This document shows positions 62,901 to 64,000 of a stretch of DNA of 64,000 nt, piece by piece (position 1 is the stretch's first letter; each line of letters starts with the position of its first letter). Made by a program: the position numbers and the translations under genes. The notes beneath the pieces were generated by a model, which was not told the origin of the DNA, ran no database searches, and worked only from the letters and a program-made list of their open reading frames with translations. The stretch is from Archangium violaceum Cb vi76 (GTDB lineage: Bacteria > Myxococcota > Myxococcia > Myxococcales > Myxococcaceae): the NCBI RefSeq assembly GCF_000733295.1, contig NZ_JPMI01000340.1:1-64000 (forward strand). Reading direction: 5' to 3'.

Positions 62901-64000
62901 AGAGCCCCACCACGCTGAACTGGCCATCCGAGCTGAATGAGACCCGCTGGAGCGTGATGGCGACCGGGGTTTCGTTCGTGAAGGTGACCTGCTGCTCTCC
63001 AGGCGTTCCTCCTACACGAACGTTACCGAAGTCGATGGTGGTGGGGGACACCCCGAGCGAAGTCTCTCCATTACCAGACAGGTTGACGGTAACCGTGGAA
63101 TTGAGCGGGTCGTTGGTATCGAAGGTGACGCTCCCAGTGACCGCGCCCTGTGCGGTAGGGCGGAACGTGACCGCAAGCGTTCTCTCCCTGTCGTCATCCG
63201 TCAGGTTGAACGGATCCGTCGAGTCGAGCGCGAAGGGTCCACTCACGCGAACGGAAGTGATGCGAAGGGTACCACTCCCCAGGTTGCTCACCTTCACTGG
63301 CGTGGACGCGCTGACACTCCCCACAGGCTGTAAACCAAAGGCGTGTGACGTGGGCGCCACCTGGACGGCGGGCCTGACTCCCCTACCACTGACCTGGGCC
63401 TGGCTCTCGAGGAAGTCCGGGTCCGCACTGGTGAGTTTGATGGTGGCAGAAACAGCAGCTGGCATCTCGGAGAGAGGCTTGAACTTCACCGTCAGCGGCA
63501 GGTCTCCCGGAGCGAGTGTGTACGGAGTTGCCGGAGGAGAAACGAGCGTAAAGGCCGAGTCCCCCTCGATGGAGATCTTGGAGAAGGTGATGGGGCCGGT
63601 ACCGGTGTTGCGCACCGTCACCGTGCCCGTGGTGACGTCGGAGCCCACGTAGGTTTCGCCAATGTCGAGTCCGCCAACCGGAGCAAACACGATGTTTGGC
63701 TTTACTCCCCTGCCCCTGAGTGTATAGGGGGTGCTGGCGAAGGCCGTGTCCGCACTGTTGAAACTCAGGGTGCCCGTAACGGATGCGGACATCAAGGCGA
63801 CAGGCTTGAACTTCACCGTCACCTGCTCCTGTCCCCCGTTGGCCGCCAGCGTGAAGGCTCCGCTCGGCTTGGTCACGATCGAGAAGGACGAGTCCCCCGA
63901 CAGGGTGACGGAATCGATGGTGATGTCGCTGGACCCATCATTGCGGATCGTCACCAGTTGCGTGGGCTCGGTGTTCACTCGCACGTTGCCGAAGTCGTGC
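59953..64000 (-). CDS. Giant ASH-repeat surface protein with MYXO-CTERM tail, 5' end beyond window
   Basis: At least 1349 residues are visible and the frame stays open at base 64000. Twelve repeats of about 110 residues follow the ASPM-SPD2-Hydin (choice-of-anchor D) pattern, for example PTTIDFGNVRVGGTPGEQQV and LDFGGVRAGTGMREEPITL. The C-terminus is a GGCACGS cysteine motif, a hydrophobic helix (AGMLMLLALVGLG) and RRRKR, the MYXO-CTERM sorting signal that anchors proteins to the cell surface after processing. It is less G+C-rich than the T6SS genes. Its stop lies four bases before the ANL-like start, so it could be co-transcribed with the T6SS. Confidence 0.9.
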   Translation of the reverse strand, partial: HDFGNVRVNTEPTQLVTIRNDGSSDITIDSVTLSGDSSFSIVTKPSGAFTLAANGGQEQVTVKFKPVALMSASVTGTLSFNSADTAFASTPYTLRGRGVKPNIVFAPVGGLDIGETYVGSDVTTGTVTVRNTGTGPITFSKISIEGDSAFTLVSPPATPYTLAPGDLPLTVKFKPLSEMPAAVSATIKLTSADPDFLESQAQVSGRGVRPAVQVAPTSHAFGLQPVGSVSASTPVKVSNLGSGTLRITSVRVSGPFALDSTDPFNLTDDDRERTLAVTFRPTAQGAVTGSVTFDTNDPLNSTVTVNLSGNGETSLGVSPTTIDFGNVRVGGTPGEQQVTFTNETPVAITLQRVSFSSDGQFSVVGLSTPVVLNPGSPGYPLKVRFTPSRTGDANGIIIIESSATHNAHTLTLLGRGTEAKVQISLPSQPGQTALDFGNVEVNSTKQELVRLTNIGGAPLDLTSAKVVTKLADGGTAVSSAPFEYRGPSTLVDIAPDGGYVQFPVAFSPTQNAESSATLVINSNAVNNPVELPLIGNGVAARLRLSSSALAFGNQRVGSPSLPQRVFITNDGKADLKIQGLVFTRDFDISPSMSLPSPESPLVVPKEGGTRALDVIFTPSVRSPVDGSLTILSNAIDSVPPLTLSGTGIDGLSNVSPTDINFGGMEVGSSSAKVAVRVRNGGDAPLTLVSATIENSTEENPFIITGFNSGMTLRPGLVDVHEFFVAFRPLVNGYQSANLVILTDSALNPKHNLTVTGTGEGAEVELLRPSVTFNKTNVGGVNSQSLSIRNKGVRTLQIYDISFDKKTVLDGGTAGTDDMASDFGVGRSADGGTLFTLSVDAGDVVPVELKFSPTAVGLREARAVITSNAKTVRFDVSGEGTSPVLVVDPPILNIEGVLLGSSSTAQIKITNEGNGSVSIDNITLSQTGETFKLTHSAVPIPLAPKASETLFVTFSPTEAQPLASAQLLAVPSSTSVPRVLVPIVGVGVRDPVSVESELDFGQQLVDNTSLPRTLHISNNTDSRISLTGVTVVGTDAAQFTPATLPTSVELVRGTPFPLNVTFRPRAQADVNSVLKIFFAQLSSPIEVPLRGKGIPKVLSINPSPLDFGGVRAGTGMREEPITLMNLSSDPITLLRPEVIYSNGEPFLFDWASLEGLVLNPGEPVIKKVKYQPTVESTSETELYFGTSSPLKPRAVVFKMQGKATRRVLSADVASLDFGRVDAKAPAQTKTVTITNKSPQPQNVVVTMKALDDSPFVLGTSGLTGSIPPEGSATFTVTFDPDKAGEVEDEVQVRLQDIAEPEVQISVKGIGRILTGSGGGCACGSTEAGSAGMLMLLALVGLGSRRRKRE

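Noticed and set aside
59953-63984. Start of the ASH-repeat gene at 63984
   Set aside because: The frame continues to base 64000 and an ASH repeat (DFGNVRV) is already under way there, so the real start is outside the window.
1-64000. tRNA, rRNA or CRISPR loci
   Set aside because: None was recognised by eye. A covariance-model search would be needed to exclude a tRNA in the short gaps.

Overview
The window looks like chromosomal DNA of a myxobacterium, most probably of the Cystobacter/Archangium/Myxococcus group. It is GC-rich with strong third-position G/C bias. It has several sensor kinases with no response regulator next to them, and a surface protein ending in a MYXO-CTERM-type sorting tail. 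It also has a type VI secretion (T6SS) locus with a myxobacterial-style gene order. Placement is inferred from gene content only; there is no rRNA or other marker here.

Region 1 (1-6165) is a mobile zone. It holds the start of an IS66-family element cut by the window edge (1-547), a more A+T-rich two-gene cargo (a secreted subtilase and a secreted protein of unknown function, 826-3301), and an IS21-family element (about 3535-6165) with three regularly spaced transposase-site repeats at each end and a truncated istB.

Region 2 (6292-33461) is mostly single genes and short operons. They are a HEAT-repeat protein; a PAS histidine kinase followed by a tightly packed MoxR ATPase / DUF5682 / VWA / SWIM operon (9206-15816); a 149-residue orphan behind a structured leader; a PoxB-like thiamine-diphosphate enzyme; a PadR regulator; a PAS-GAF kinase; a DUF2891 protein; a secreted M24 peptidase; MltG; a Dus-type tRNA dihydrouridine synthase; a small-protein/nucleotidyltransferase pair; a TonB-like protein; an RND/MMPL exporter; a VOC-fold gene with a frameshift in a C9 run; and a secreted beta-propeller di-heme cytochrome.

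Region 3 (33479-64000) is a membrane sensor kinase followed by a T6SS. The core runs on the minus strand from about 59948 down to 41898: ANL-like protein, PAAR-like tip, TssA/IglI-like, TssG, TssB, TssC, Hcp, TssK, TssE, VgrG-like hub, separate beta-spike, TssF, TssL, a 103-residue linker gene, TssM, TssJ. Convergent with it on the plus strand (35760-41896) is an accessory module: a TssC-related protein, a second VgrG-like protein with a helical tail, a 74-residue helical protein and an 811-residue coiled-coil protein. No ClpV/TssH ATPase and no obvious toxin/immunity pair is present. The window ends inside a giant ASH-repeat surface protein (59953 to past 64000) that reads directly into the T6SS operon.

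The most original features are the plus-strand T6SS accessory module, the ANL pseudo-enzyme in the T6SS operon, and the splitting of the VgrG spike into two genes.
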